Assembly: GCF_900100795.1 (NCBI RefSeq) | Contig: NZ_FNCO01000017.1 | Span: 102,349 to 166,348 of the forward strand | Direction of reading: 5' to 3' | Source: Pseudomonas abietaniphila | GTDB taxonomy: Bacteria > Pseudomonadota > Gammaproteobacteria > Pseudomonadales > Pseudomonadaceae | DNA: 64,000 nucleotides | Part shown: one piece after another, positions 9,841 through 18,808 of the stretch | Layout of the letters: each line of letters starts with the position of its first letter | Numbering within the stretch: position 1 is the first letter of the stretch | Program-made: the position numbers and the translations under genes | The notes under the pieces: model-generated | What the model saw: the letters and a program-made list of their open reading frames with translations, nothing else | What the model was told of the DNA's origin: nothing | Databases searched by the model: none

Positions 9841-9984
9841 AGGTTCTTCCACGGGAACTGCGGCCTGAGGCAAGTGCATAACGTCATTCGACGTAGCGAC
9901 GGCAAAGGGCCGCATTATATAGGCGTTGCTTCCACGGTACAGTGACTTTGTACGATAGAAGCAGCCAATTGGATTATCGGTCGA

Positions 9985-10989
9985 TTATCGGCTTGCGAAT
10001 TCGGCAAATGCCGCGACCACCTGCTCCATTTGCGCGGCGGACACGTCAAGGTGCGTCACCATGCGCAAACGGGACGCCGCGCTCAGGACGATGCCTCGCT
10101 CGGCACAAAAAGCCTTCAGCGCCTCGGCGCGGTCACCGATCTGCACATAGACCATGTTGGTCTGCACCGGCTCCACCTCGTAGCCCAGTTCGGTCAGCCC
10201 CTTGGCGAGAAACGCCGCGTTAGCGTGATCGTCAGCCAGACGCTCGACTTGATGCTCAAGCGCATACAACCCCGCCGCTGCCAGCAAACCGGCCTGGCGC
10301 ATGCCGCCGCCGACCATTTTGCGCAGACGACGCGCCTTGGCAATCAGTTCGTTCGAGCCGCACAGCACCGAGCCGATCGGGGCGCCCAAGCCCTTGGACA
10401 GGCAGACCGACACCGAATCGAAGTGCTGCGTGATTTCACGTGCATCCACGCCCAGCTTGACCGCTGCGTTGTACAGACGAGCGCCGTCCAGATGCAGCGC
10501 CAGCCCTTTGTCGCGGGTCAGTTTGCGCGCGGCAGCGAGGTAGTCCAGCGACAGAACCTTGCCCTGCATGGTGTTTTCAAGCGCCAGCAGGCGGGTGCGC
10601 GCGAAGTGGAAATCGTCCGCCTTGATCGCGGCAACGACCTGATTCAGATCCACAGAACCGTCCGCCTGGTTGTCCAGCGGCTGTGGCTGGATGGAACCCA
10701 GCACCGCTGCGCCTCCGCCTTCGTACTTGTAGGTGTGCGCTTGCTGACCCACGATGTATTCGTCGCCACGCTCGCAATGCGCCATCAGGCCAAGCAGGTT
10801 GCTCATGGTGCCGGTCGGTACGAACAGCGCGGCAGCAAAACCCAGACGTTCCGCCAGCCATGACTCCAGTGTGTTGACCGTCGGGTCTTCGCCATACACG
10901 TCGTCGCCCAATGGCGCACAGGCCATGGCGTCGCGCATGCCGGCGGTGGGTTGGGTCACTGTGTCGCTGCGCAGATCGATAACCGTCAC
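9985..10989 (-). CDS. ltaE: Low-specificity L-threonine aldolase
   Basis: A 334-residue PLP enzyme that splits threonine and allo-threonine to glycine and acetaldehyde. The start DLRSDTVTQPTAGMRDAM and the motif GDDVYGEDPTVN are typical of the LtaE/GLY1 family, and the PLP lysine is in CLSKGLGAP (Lys199). It starts with GTG at 10989 behind a GGGAGC site. It faces away from ribH and is followed by the divergent alaS leader without a clear terminator. Assigned by motif; the exact stereochemical preference is unknown. Confidence 0.9.
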   Translation of the reverse strand: MTVIDLRSDTVTQPTAGMRDAMACAPLGDDVYGEDPTVNTLESWLAERLGFAAALFVPTGTMSNLLGLMAHCERGDEYIVGQQAHTYKYEGGGAAVLGSIQPQPLDNQADGSVDLNQVVAAIKADDFHFARTRLLALENTMQGKVLSLDYLAAARKLTRDKGLALHLDGARLYNAAVKLGVDAREITQHFDSVSVCLSKGLGAPIGSVLCGSNELIAKARRLRKMVGGGMRQAGLLAAAGLYALEHQVERLADDHANAAFLAKGLTELGYEVEPVQTNMVYVQIGDRAEALKAFCAERGIVLSAASRLRMVTHLDVSAAQMEQVVAAFAEFASR

Positions 10990-11149
10990 GATGAAGCTCC
11001 CTGAGAAATGGTTCAGGCCTCAGTTCTGAGGCCGGGACGATCGATAATCAAGGCTTCGGTTCACGATGCCAAGCCGTGCTTATAAGAAAAGCTGATGAAA
11101 CCCATCAAAAAGGCTCCAAGCACATTCTGAAAATCTGTGTTACAAACTG

Positions 11150-11175
11150 CACGCCGACGACAAATGCCGTCGGCA
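11150..11175 (+). other. Hairpin just upstream of the FMN riboswitch
   Basis: GCCGACG and CGTCGGC form a 7-bp stem with an 8-base loop, ending within about 5 bases of the aptamer. It may belong to the 5' end of the riboswitch transcript; no role is known. Confidence 0.3.
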
Positions 11176-11176
11176 A

Positions 11177-11316
11177 CGTTCTCAGGGCGGGGTGCGATTC
11201 CCCACCGGCGGTAATGGCGCGCAATGCGTCTAGCCCGCGAGCGCTCGCGAAGGCGAGGTCAGCAGACCTGGTGTGATTCCAGGGCCGACGGTCATAGTCC
11301 GGATGAAGAGAGAACG
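11177..11316 (+). promoter_or_regulatory. FMN riboswitch (RFN element)
   Basis: The conserved strands are all present in order: GTTCTCAGGGCGGGGTGCGA, CCCCACCGGCGGTAAT, AGCCCGCGAGCG, GTCAGCAGA, TTCCAGGGCCGACGGTCA and AGTCCGGATGAAGAGAGAAC. They close as the P1 helix of the FMN aptamer. The element lies 130 bases before the lumazine synthase gene and should repress it when FMN is plentiful. Confidence 0.95.
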
Positions 11317-11414
11317 GGATTGGCACCACAGGATCGTCTCGCAGTGTCGTCACGTGCGCTTGTCGCCCGGACGGCTGTCGACCGTACCCTGGCATCCCAT
11401 TCGATCCAACACGC

Positions 11415-11435
11415 CCTGTTTTTTAATTAAACAGG
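11415..11435 (+). promoter_or_regulatory. Hairpin masking the ribH ribosome site
   Basis: CCTGTTT (11415-11421) pairs with AAACAGG (11429-11435), and the last bases of the stem are the first part of the AGGAG ribosome site for ribH. It is a likely part of the expression platform of the upstream FMN riboswitch, acting on translation. Confidence 0.5.
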
Positions 11436-11446
11436 AGTCAGAACAG

Positions 11447-11941
11447 ATGCAACCCACCGCAATTCACGCCCACGACCGCATCGCTTTCATTCAAGCTTGC
11501 TGGCACAAAGATATCGTCGATCAGGCGCGCAAAGGCTTTGTCGCCGAAATGGCGAACCACGGCTACGCCGAGAGCGATATCGACTTCTTCGAAGTGGGCG
11601 GCGCCTTTGAAATCCCTTTACACGCCAAGCTGTTGGCCAAGACAGGCCGTTATGGCGGCGTCGTGGCGGCCGGTCTGGTGGTGGACGGCGGTATTTACCG
11701 TCACGAGTTCGTTGCGCAGTCGGTGATCAGCGCCCTGATGCAGGTCCAGCTGGAAACCGAAGTACCGGTGTTCTCGGTCGTCCTGACCCCGCACCATTTC
11801 CACGCCGGGGAAGAGCATCAGAAGTTCTTCTTCGACCACTTCGTGCACAAGGGCCAGGAAGCGGCCAAGACGTGTGCCGACACGCTGACCAAGCTGCGCG
11901 CCGTGCGTCGCAGCAGCGAGTCGCAGAAAGCGGTGGGTTGA
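11447..11941 (+). CDS. ribH: 6,7-dimethyl-8-ribityllumazine synthase (RibH2-type)
   Basis: A 164-residue enzyme that joins 5-amino-6-ribitylaminouracil and dihydroxybutanone phosphate, the penultimate step to riboflavin. EVGGAFEIPLHAKLLAKTG and GLVVDGGIYRHEFVAQ match the substrate-binding loops of lumazine synthase. FFDHFVHKGQEAAKTCADTL is the C-terminal helix of the family. The sequence is of the RibH2 type (as in Brucella), distinct from the housekeeping RibH that usually sits with ribBA-nusB. ATG at 11447 has AGGAG upstream. Control by the FMN riboswitch at 11177-11316 supports the function directly. Confidence 0.92.
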   Translation: MQPTAIHAHDRIAFIQACWHKDIVDQARKGFVAEMANHGYAESDIDFFEVGGAFEIPLHAKLLAKTGRYGGVVAAGLVVDGGIYRHEFVAQSVISALMQVQLETEVPVFSVVLTPHHFHAGEEHQKFFFDHFVHKGQEAAKTCADTLTKLRAVRRSSESQKAVG

Positions 11942-11942
11942 T

Positions 11943-11976
11943 GGAATGACGGCGTCCCCCGGGACGCCGCCATTCC
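11943..11976 (+). terminator. Probable ribH terminator
   Basis: GGAATGACGGCGTCCC and GGGACGCCGCCATTCC form a near-perfect 16-bp stem just after the stop. It is followed only by CTTG, so termination may be imperfect. Confidence 0.5.
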
Positions 11977-11978
11977 CT

Positions 11979-12066
11979 TGTAGGAGCGCGCTTGCCCGCG
12001 AATGCGGTGGGTCAGTGACCGATAGTTGGCTGACACACTGCAATCGAGGGCAAGCCCGCTCCTACG
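11979..12066. repeat. REP-type inverted repeat pair
   Basis: TGTAGGAGCGCGCTTGCCCG at the left and GGGCAAGCCCGCTCCTAC at the right face each other across about 45 bp, in the gap between convergent ribH and astE. Confidence 0.8.
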
Positions 12067-12093
12067 ATGAACCACGTCAACCCGAGACATGGC

Positions 12094-13101
12094 TCACACC
12101 AACCCATCCCCGGTCGTCGGCACAATCAAAATTCCTGCGCGCAACCCGTTCTTGACCTTCGGGTTCGGGAAGATGATGCGGGCGCCCTCCTCTTCCACCA
12201 CCCAGCGTGAATCGGCCAGGTCCTCGGCCAGCACAAAGCCTTTATCCAGCACCGTGAAGTTCTCGATGTCGGCCGGCAGGTTCAGGCGGAATGCATCGCT
12301 GTGCTTGATGATTTCGCGCGCCACGCTGAACAGTTTGAGGCCGTCGAGCTCATCCCCGACAAGCGCCTCTTTGCCTTCGATCAATTGCTCCAGCGTCGCT
12401 TTCAACGGCGCGAGGTTGACCTGCTGGTTTTGCCCGAACGGTCGCGCCTTGCCCAGCTCCAGCGTGAAAGCCTCGGCATCCAGTTTGTCGTAGGTGTAGG
12501 CGCTGAACACAATGGACGACTTGTTCTGCAACAACACCGCTTCCATGCCCGCTTTGTGCAAACGCACCAGCTCACGGCGCGAATGCTGACGCCCTTCCTT
12601 CCACGGGTACAGGGCAAACTGCTCAATCTTCGAGCCGCGAATCGCCGTGTGCAGGTCGTAGTGCAAGCGGTAGCGATCCGGCAGGCTGAAGAAACTGGCG
12701 GCCAGTCGCTCAAGCTCACAGGCGCGCAAGGCTTCGCTGCCGCCGCTTTGTTCATGACGGCCGTTGAACAGCCGATTGACGTCCTGTTCGACGTATCGCT
12801 CTCCGCGACGCATCGCTTCGGGGTTACCGAACAGGAAAAGAATACGAGCGCGAGGCTTGAGTTCGCCTCGCGCGATGGCGTGAATCAGCTCGTCGAGCAA
12901 CTCGATGGGCGCTGTTTCATTGCCATGGATGCCAGCGGACAGCAGCAAGTCAGTGCCGTTGTCCCGCGCTTCGGGTGGCCGGACTTCCAACGCACCTTCG
13001 GCCAGCCAGCGCATGCGTACGCCTTCGACGGTCAGCTGAGTCTTTTCCGCGGGTTCACGACCCGCCAGGGTCAGTTCAAGCAGTTTGCCGAGGGCGAGCA
13101 T
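12094..13101 (-). CDS. astE: Succinylglutamate desuccinylase AstE
   Basis: A 335-residue zinc hydrolase that splits N-succinylglutamate into glutamate and succinate, the last step of the arginine succinyltransferase pathway. The ligands are visible as HGNETAP (His59, Glu62) and YDLHTAIRGS (His151), as in the M14-like AstE/AspA family. Length is as expected. It is the last gene of the minus-strand AST cluster, 14 bases after the small gene at 13116-13406, so they are likely translated from one message. The ATG at 13101 begins MLALGKLLELTLAG. Confidence 0.95.
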   Translation of the reverse strand: MLALGKLLELTLAGREPAEKTQLTVEGVRMRWLAEGALEVRPPEARDNGTDLLLSAGIHGNETAPIELLDELIHAIARGELKPRARILFLFGNPEAMRRGERYVEQDVNRLFNGRHEQSGGSEALRACELERLAASFFSLPDRYRLHYDLHTAIRGSKIEQFALYPWKEGRQHSRRELVRLHKAGMEAVLLQNKSSIVFSAYTYDKLDAEAFTLELGKARPFGQNQQVNLAPLKATLEQLIEGKEALVGDELDGLKLFSVAREIIKHSDAFRLNLPADIENFTVLDKGFVLAEDLADSRWVVEEEGARIIFPNPKVKNGLRAGILIVPTTGDGLV

Positions 13102-13115
13102 GTGTTGATATCCGC

Positions 13116-13406
13116 TTAGTGGTTGCAGTCCGGGCCATGCACGTGGCCGTCTTCGTCGTCGCCACTCATATCCGCCGGTTCCATTTCCAGTTGCAGGCTG
13201 ACCAGGTTGGTGGCCAGCGGACGCAGCAGCAGGTTGGCGTATTCGGCGTCGTCTTCTTCGACGTCGACACCGATCAGCAGTTGGCCGCGGCCGTCTTGCT
13301 GAATCCAGACCTCTTTACCCTGCCAGATAACGGCAAAACGGGTGCAGGACGTTTCCAGCTGAGTGCCGTCGGTGTCTTCAAGGATCAAACGCAGGGCGTC
13401 GGTCAT
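13116..13406 (-). CDS. Small acidic protein within the AST operon
   Basis: A 96-residue protein, MTDALRLILEDTDGTQLETS..., ending in DDEDGHVHGPDCNH. The last 16 residues hold three His, one Cys and many acids and could bind a metal. No enzymatic domain is recognised. A gene of this kind lies at the same place between aruB and aruE in P. aeruginosa (PA0900), sometimes labelled 'topoisomerase II' without basis. Its position suggests an accessory role in arginine catabolism, but this is inference. Confidence 0.75.
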   Translation of the reverse strand: MTDALRLILEDTDGTQLETSCTRFAVIWQGKEVWIQQDGRGQLLIGVDVEEDDAEYANLLLRPLATNLVSLQLEMEPADMSGDDEDGHVHGPDCNH

Positions 13407-13484
13407 GTCAAAAATTCTCTCTGTAAAAGCAAAAACATCGTCGGCCCGACGCCGCAGGACAACGGGCGCGATGTGTGAGGGGCA

Positions 13485-14831
13485 TCAATTGATCTGGAAA
13501 GGATAGACCGCGCCCAGCTTCAGGTGCTGCGTCAGTTCATCCAGCGCCGTGCGGCACTCGGTCAGCAGTTGCGGATCGGCCAGATCGTTTTCCGTCATGC
13601 GGTCGCGATAGTGCTTGTCCACCCACTGCGTCAGCGTGTCGTACAACGGCGCCGTCATGATAACCCCTGGATTGACGGCTGCCAGTTCGGTTTCATTCAG
13701 CGCAACGCGCAAGCGCAGGCAGGCGGGGCCTCCGCCGTTCTGCATGCTTTGCTTGAGGTCGAACACCTTGACCTCACGGATCGGGCTTTCGTCGGCGATC
13801 AGGCGCTGCAGGTAATTCCACACGCGCTCGTTGCTGCGGCACTCTTCCGGGACGATCAGCAGCATCGAGCCATCGGCATTGGACAGCAACTGACTGTTGA
13901 ACAGGTACGAGCGCACGGCGTCTTCCACGCCGACTTCGGTGCGCGGCACGCAAATGGCCTGGAAACGACCGCCGCGACGACCCAGCTTGTCATGCAGCTC
14001 GCTGAGCATGTGTTCCGTGTTGAGGAACGCATCCTCGTGATAGAACAGGACCTCGCCGTTACCGACCGCGATGACGTCGTTGTGGAACACACCCTGATCG
14101 ATCACCGCAGGGTTCTGCTGCGCATACACCACGCCGTCTTCGCTCAGGCCGTGCAGACGCGCGACGGCTTGCGACGCTTCGAGGGTCTGACGGGCCGGGT
14201 ATTTCTGTGGCGCCGGAAAGCGGGTGTCGAACGCCGCACGTCCGAACACGAAGAACTCGACGCCAGCCTCGCCATAGCTGCGGCAGAAACGCGTATGGTT
14301 GGCCGCGCCTTCATCACCGAACTGGGCGACGGCAGGCAAGGCGGCATGGTGCGCAAAGTGCTGTTGATCGGCAAACATGGCGCCCAGCACGCGGCTGGTG
14401 GTCGGGTGTTCGATGCTGCGGTGGTACTTGCAGTTGAGGTTGGCGGCGGTGAAATGCACACGACCGTCGGCCGTGTCGGCACTCGGGCTGACCGTGGCGG
14501 CGTTGGCGACCCACATGCTGGATGCGGAGCAACTGGCCACCAGCAACGGCATGGATTCTTTGGCCGCACGCTCGATGACCTGCGCGTCGGTGCCGCTGAA
14601 GCCCAGCTTGCGCAGCCCGGCGACATCCGGGCGCTCCTGGGGCGCCAGCACGCCCTGGGTGAACCCCATGTCCATCAGCGCTTTCATTTTCGACAGACCC
14701 TGCAACGCCGCCTCGCGCGGGTTGGACGACTGCTGGCAGTTGCTCTGGGAAGCGACGTTGCCGTAGGACAGCCCGCCGTAGTTATGGGTCGGCCCCACTA
14801 GACCGTCAAAGTTGACTTCACAGGATTTCAT
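13485..14831 (-). CDS. astB: N-succinylarginine dihydrolase AstB
   Basis: A 448-residue amidinotransferase-fold enzyme that converts N2-succinylarginine to succinylornithine, two ammonia and CO2. The catalytic triad is in place: Glu174 (DEGAANH), His250 (VFHND) and Cys371 (GGGPACLRLRV), matching E. coli AstB. It starts MKSCEVNFDGLVGPTHNYGG with GGAGCC upstream. A REP pair separates it from astD, unlike the tight spacing elsewhere in the cluster. Confidence 0.97.
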   Translation of the reverse strand: MKSCEVNFDGLVGPTHNYGGLSYGNVASQSNCQQSSNPREAALQGLSKMKALMDMGFTQGVLAPQERPDVAGLRKLGFSGTDAQVIERAAKESMPLLVASCSASSMWVANAATVSPSADTADGRVHFTAANLNCKYHRSIEHPTTSRVLGAMFADQQHFAHHAALPAVAQFGDEGAANHTRFCRSYGEAGVEFFVFGRAAFDTRFPAPQKYPARQTLEASQAVARLHGLSEDGVVYAQQNPAVIDQGVFHNDVIAVGNGEVLFYHEDAFLNTEHMLSELHDKLGRRGGRFQAICVPRTEVGVEDAVRSYLFNSQLLSNADGSMLLIVPEECRSNERVWNYLQRLIADESPIREVKVFDLKQSMQNGGGPACLRLRVALNETELAAVNPGVIMTAPLYDTLTQWVDKHYRDRMTENDLADPQLLTECRTALDELTQHLKLGAVYPFQIN

Positions 14832-14890
14832 CGGTGAGGCTCCGTGGATCTGTTTTTATGTGCACATTCTTTATCTGGCACCGCCATCTC

Positions 14891-14981
14891 CTGTAGGAGC
14901 CGGCTTGCTGGCGAATGCGGTATCTCAGTTACATCAAGGGTGGCTGACCTACCGTGTTCGCCAGCAAGCCGGCTCCTACAG
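14891..14981. repeat. REP-type inverted repeat inside the AST operon
   Basis: TGTAGGAGCCGGCTTGCTGG and its reverse complement CCAGCAAGCCGGCTCCTACA lie about 50 bp apart in the gap between astD and astB. They may form a hairpin that affects message stability or transcription between the two genes. Confidence 0.85.
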
Positions 14982-15006
14982 AGTTCAGTGGCCGATTCCA
15001 ACCGGT

Positions 15007-16473
15007 TCAGGACAGGCTTATGCCCGGCGTCAAGCTGGAAGGCAAAGTCAACGTGCCGGCCTCAAGCGACGCCACCGGATACGCGCAATAGTCCGCAGCA
15101 TAATAGGCACTGGCGCGATGGTTGCCCGACGCACCGACCCCACCGAACGGCGCGGTACTCGCCGCGCCCGTCAGCTGCTTGTTCCAGTTGACGATACCGG
15201 CCCGGCTTTGCAGCCAGAACTGCTGATAGCGTTCCTGAGAATCCGACAGCAACCCCGCCGCCAAACCATACTGGGTGGCGTTCGCCTCCTCGATGGCCGC
15301 GTCAAAATCAGCGTAGCGAATCACTTGCAGCAAAGGGCCGAACAGCTCTTCGTCAGGACGATCGCTCACATCACTGACATCCAGAATGCCCGGGGTCAGC
15401 AACGCCGATTGCGTCTCTGGCTGGGTCATTTCCAGCAACGCCACGGCGCCATTGGCGAGCAGTTGCTCCTGAGCATCGAGCAACGCCTGAGCGGCGCGCA
15501 GGGAAATCACCGACCCCATGAACGGCGCAGGCTGCTGATCGAAGGCACCGACCTGAATCGTCGCGGTCACTTCGACCAGTCGCGCCATGAACGCATCGCC
15601 CCATGCGCCTTCCGGCACCAGCAGACGGCGGGCGCACGTGCAGCGCTGACCGGCGGATATGAACGCCGACTGGATCACCGTGTACACCGCGGCGTCCACG
15701 TCAGCGACCTGATCGACGACGAGGGGATTATTACCACCCATTTCCAGGGCAAGAATCTTGTCCGGGCGACCGGCGAATTGCTGATGCAAGGAATTGCCGG
15801 TGCGGCTGGACCCGGTGAAAAACAGACCATCGATGCCTGAATGGGCCGCCAGCGCGATGCCGGTTTCCCGCGCGCCCTGAACAAGGTTCAACACGCCGGC
15901 GGGCAGCCCGGCGTCGATCCAGCACTGGACGGTCAGCTCGGCGACTTTCGGCGTCAGCTCGCTCGGCTTGAACACCACCGCGTTGCCCGCCAGCAATGCG
16001 GGCACGATATGCCCGTTGGGCAGGTGACCCGGAAAGTTGTAAGGCCCGAACACGGCGACCACACCATGGGGCTTGTGGCGCAGCACAGCGGTGGCGTCGC
16101 CCAGCGGGCCGCTCTTCTCGCCGGTACGCTCGCGGTAGCTCTGAATCGAGATCGCCACCTTGTTGACCATGCTGGTCACTTCCGTGGCGGACTCCCACAG
16201 CGGTTTGCCGGTTTCCTCACCGATGCATCGGGCGATTTCGTCCGTGCGGCCTTTCAGCGTGGCGGCGAAGTTTTCCAGCACCCCGATGCGCGCGTCCAGT
16301 GTCAGCGAAGCCCAGGCCGGAAATGCCTGACGCGCAGCGTTGACCGCCGAATCGACTTGCTCGGTGTTCGCAGCCTGACCGGACCAGATCACCTGTTGCG
16401 TAACCGGGTTCAGCGACTCGAACGGCTCGCCCTGCCCGGCTTGCCAGGCGCCAGCGATATAAAGCGTATTCAT
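15007..16473 (-). CDS. astD: Succinylglutamate semialdehyde dehydrogenase AstD
   Basis: A 488-residue NAD-dependent aldehyde dehydrogenase oxidising N-succinylglutamate semialdehyde to succinylglutamate. The ALDH core is complete: FGPYNFPGHLPNGHIVPAL, the catalytic base in LALEMGGNNP (Glu244) and the nucleophile in SAGQRCTCARR (Cys278). ATG at 16473 overlaps the aruG stop by one base (TGATG), so translation is coupled. A TTG one codon earlier is possible but less likely. Confidence 0.97.
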   Translation of the reverse strand: MNTLYIAGAWQAGQGEPFESLNPVTQQVIWSGQAANTEQVDSAVNAARQAFPAWASLTLDARIGVLENFAATLKGRTDEIARCIGEETGKPLWESATEVTSMVNKVAISIQSYRERTGEKSGPLGDATAVLRHKPHGVVAVFGPYNFPGHLPNGHIVPALLAGNAVVFKPSELTPKVAELTVQCWIDAGLPAGVLNLVQGARETGIALAAHSGIDGLFFTGSSRTGNSLHQQFAGRPDKILALEMGGNNPLVVDQVADVDAAVYTVIQSAFISAGQRCTCARRLLVPEGAWGDAFMARLVEVTATIQVGAFDQQPAPFMGSVISLRAAQALLDAQEQLLANGAVALLEMTQPETQSALLTPGILDVSDVSDRPDEELFGPLLQVIRYADFDAAIEEANATQYGLAAGLLSDSQERYQQFWLQSRAGIVNWNKQLTGAASTAPFGGVGASGNHRASAYYAADYCAYPVASLEAGTLTLPSSLTPGISLS

Positions 16474-17498
16474 CAAATGCCCTCCCGAGCAGGCGACAGA
16501 GGCACTGCACGCACCTGATCGCCCGCATTCAGGCGCAGGCGCTTGGCGGTTTTAGGATCGACCACCAGCGTGCCAGCGGCAAACCGCGCCGGAGCGGCCG
16601 TTACGCGGCAGTCCTCGCGTTTGCGGTTGTGGATAAGAAACGGCGTAGCGTCGTCACCCGGCGTGCCGACCGCCAGCACCAGTGCCTGGCTGTCACGCAC
16701 TGCGCGGATCTTGCTGGTTTCGCACTCGATGGCAGGGCCCGCGTCGAAAATGTCGACGTAGCCCTGATAACTGAAGCCTTCGCCCTTGAGCATGGTCAGC
16801 GCCGGTTCGGTGCTGGTGTGTACACGACCGATGACATTGCGCGCGGCCTCCGACAGGAAGCAGCTGTACAGCGGGAATTTCGGCATCAATTCGGCGATGA
16901 ACGCGCGATTGCCGACGCCGGTCAGATAATCCGCCTGGCTGAACTCCATCTTGAAGAAGTGACGGCCCAGGCTTTCCCAAAACGGCGAGTGCCCTTCCTC
17001 ATCGGACATGCCGCGCATCTCGGCAATGATCTTCGACCCGAACAGCTCAGGGAATTCGGCAATGAACAGCATCCGTGCCTTGGACAGCAAGCGGCCGTTG
17101 AGGCCGTTGCGGTAATCGGCATGCAGGAACAATGAGCACAACTCGGAGTTGCCGGTCAGGTCGTTGGCCAGGAACAGCGTCGGGATTTCGCGGTAGATGT
17201 TCAGCTCTTGAGACGCGCTGACGGTCAGGCCCACGCGGTAGTTGTACCAAGGCTCACGCAGACCGACCGCACCCGCGATGGCGGAAATGCCCACCACACG
17301 ACCGTCATCGTCCTCAAGGACAAACAGGTAGTCGGTGTCACCCCGCTCGGCCTCGCCGCGGAAGGTTTTTTCGGCCCAGCCGACCCGGTGCGCCAGACGC
17401 TCTTCATTAGCCGGCAGCGTGGTCAGGCCTGCGCCTGTGCTGCGCGCCAACTCGATCAGCGCCGGAAGGTCACTGCTGCGTACGGGACGAACGATCAT
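16473..17498 (-). CDS. aruG: Arginine N-succinyltransferase, beta subunit AruG
   Basis: A 341-residue GNAT-like acyltransferase subunit. The start MIVRPVRSSDLPALIELARS and the blocks RVGLTVSASQELNIYREIPT and GMSDEEGHSPFWESLGRHFF are typical of AstA/AruG. With AruF it transfers succinyl from succinyl-CoA to arginine (and ornithine), the first step of the pathway. E. coli has a single AstA, whereas pseudomonads have the tandem AruF-AruG pair seen here, a sign of gene duplication. The stop overlaps astD. Confidence 0.95.
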   Translation of the reverse strand: MIVRPVRSSDLPALIELARSTGAGLTTLPANEERLAHRVGWAEKTFRGEAERGDTDYLFVLEDDDGRVVGISAIAGAVGLREPWYNYRVGLTVSASQELNIYREIPTLFLANDLTGNSELCSLFLHADYRNGLNGRLLSKARMLFIAEFPELFGSKIIAEMRGMSDEEGHSPFWESLGRHFFKMEFSQADYLTGVGNRAFIAELMPKFPLYSCFLSEAARNVIGRVHTSTEPALTMLKGEGFSYQGYVDIFDAGPAIECETSKIRAVRDSQALVLAVGTPGDDATPFLIHNRKREDCRVTAAPARFAAGTLVVDPKTAKRLRLNAGDQVRAVPLSPAREGI

Positions 17499-17601
17499 GC
17501 TTTCTCCTCAACCCGGTTCTCTGCTTGAAGAACCGGCGAACTCAAACCCGCGATACGGCGTCAGGCTGTGACTCTCGCACTGACCGCCGACGACTCAACT
17601 G

Positions 17602-18633
17602 TCAAACCGCAACGATGCGCACACTCGCGCCTTCGCCGACGCCCAATGCCTCGGCGGCCGCCAGACTCAGGGTGACCGGCTTACCCGGCACCCAATCGAG
17701 CTCCAGCATGACCGCGCGGTAGTCCTGCAACTGGCTGTTGGCGACCAGATAAGGACGGCCGCCCTTGACCGCGTCGCCGCTGCTGACAGGGTCAACCTTG
17801 ACCGGCACGACGCGGCTCTGGGCAATCGAACGAATGCCGGAAACACGGGCATGCAGGGTCGGACCGCCGTCGAAGATGTCGATGTAATGGTCGGTCTCGA
17901 AGCCTTCACGCATCAGGATGTCGAAGGTGATCTGCGCACGCGGATGCACCTGACCCATCGCTTCCTGAGCTTCGTCGGGCAGCAGGGGCACGTAGATCGG
18001 ATAGTGCGGCATCAGTTCGGCGAGGAAGGTCCGGCTCTTCAAACCGCACAAACGCTCGGCCTCGGCGTAATTGAGGTCGAAGAAGTTGCGACCGATGGCG
18101 TCCCAGAACGGTGAGTCGCCGTTCTCGTCGCTGTAACCGACGATCTCGGTCACCACCGAATCGGCGAAGCGCTCGGGATGGGCCGCGACGAACAGCAGAC
18201 GTGCACGGGAGTTGAGCTCCGACCACAGGGTCCCGACCAGCTCCGGCAAGACGTAGAAGCTGGTGAGCAGGCTGTTGCCGGTCAGGTCGTGGCACTGCGA
18301 GAGCACGTGGATCTTGTTGTGGATCTTCAGCTCGCGAGAGGCGTGAACGAAGGTCTCGTTGCGGAAACTGTAGAACGGCTCGGAATAGCCCGCCGAGGCG
18401 ACAATCCCGGAACAGCCCACCAGACGCCCGGTGTCGGTGTCTTCCAGCACAAAGAAATAGGTTTCCTCGCCGTTGAAGCTGACCTCGGCGGCGAACGACG
18501 CTTCGGAAGCGGCGATCTTGTCACTCAAACGTCCAGCGTCATCCGGAAGGGATGTGACACCAATCGGGCTGTCCGCGGCGAGTCGTTGAACCTCGCTCAG
18601 ATCAGCCATTTGCGCGGGGCGCATCACCAGCAT
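17602..18633 (-). CDS. aruF: Arginine N-succinyltransferase, alpha subunit AruF
   Basis: A 343-residue protein, MLVMRPAQMADLSEVQRLAA..., clearly paralogous to AruG (shared blocks include GDSPFWDAIGRNFFDLNYAEAE and the IDIFDGGP region near the C-terminus). It is the partner subunit in the heteromeric arginine/ornithine succinyltransferase. ATG at 18633 follows AAGGAGTGACACC, a good ribosome site; a longer frame upstream is not supported. The gap to aruG is about 100 bp. Confidence 0.95.
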   Translation of the reverse strand: MLVMRPAQMADLSEVQRLAADSPIGVTSLPDDAGRLSDKIAASEASFAAEVSFNGEETYFFVLEDTDTGRLVGCSGIVASAGYSEPFYSFRNETFVHASRELKIHNKIHVLSQCHDLTGNSLLTSFYVLPELVGTLWSELNSRARLLFVAAHPERFADSVVTEIVGYSDENGDSPFWDAIGRNFFDLNYAEAERLCGLKSRTFLAELMPHYPIYVPLLPDEAQEAMGQVHPRAQITFDILMREGFETDHYIDIFDGGPTLHARVSGIRSIAQSRVVPVKVDPVSSGDAVKGGRPYLVANSQLQDYRAVMLELDWVPGKPVTLSLAAAEALGVGEGASVRIVAV

Positions 18634-18711
18634 GGTGTCACTCCTTGAGAAAAACAGGCCGGTTGTCCGGCATGTGAAAAAGAAAAAACAAATATGGAAA
18701 TAGCGCAATTC

Positions 18712-18799
18712 GTAGGAGCCGGCTTGCTGGCGAACGCGGAGTGTCAGTCAATGCACACGTTGCTGATAAACCGCATTCGCCAGCAAGCCGGCTCCTACA
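18712..18799. repeat. REP-type inverted repeat between astC and aruF
   Basis: Arms GTAGGAGCCGGCTTGCTGGC and GCCAGCAAGCCGGCTCCTAC face each other between the first two AST genes. Confidence 0.85.
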
Positions 18800-18808
18800 A
18801 GGGATGCA

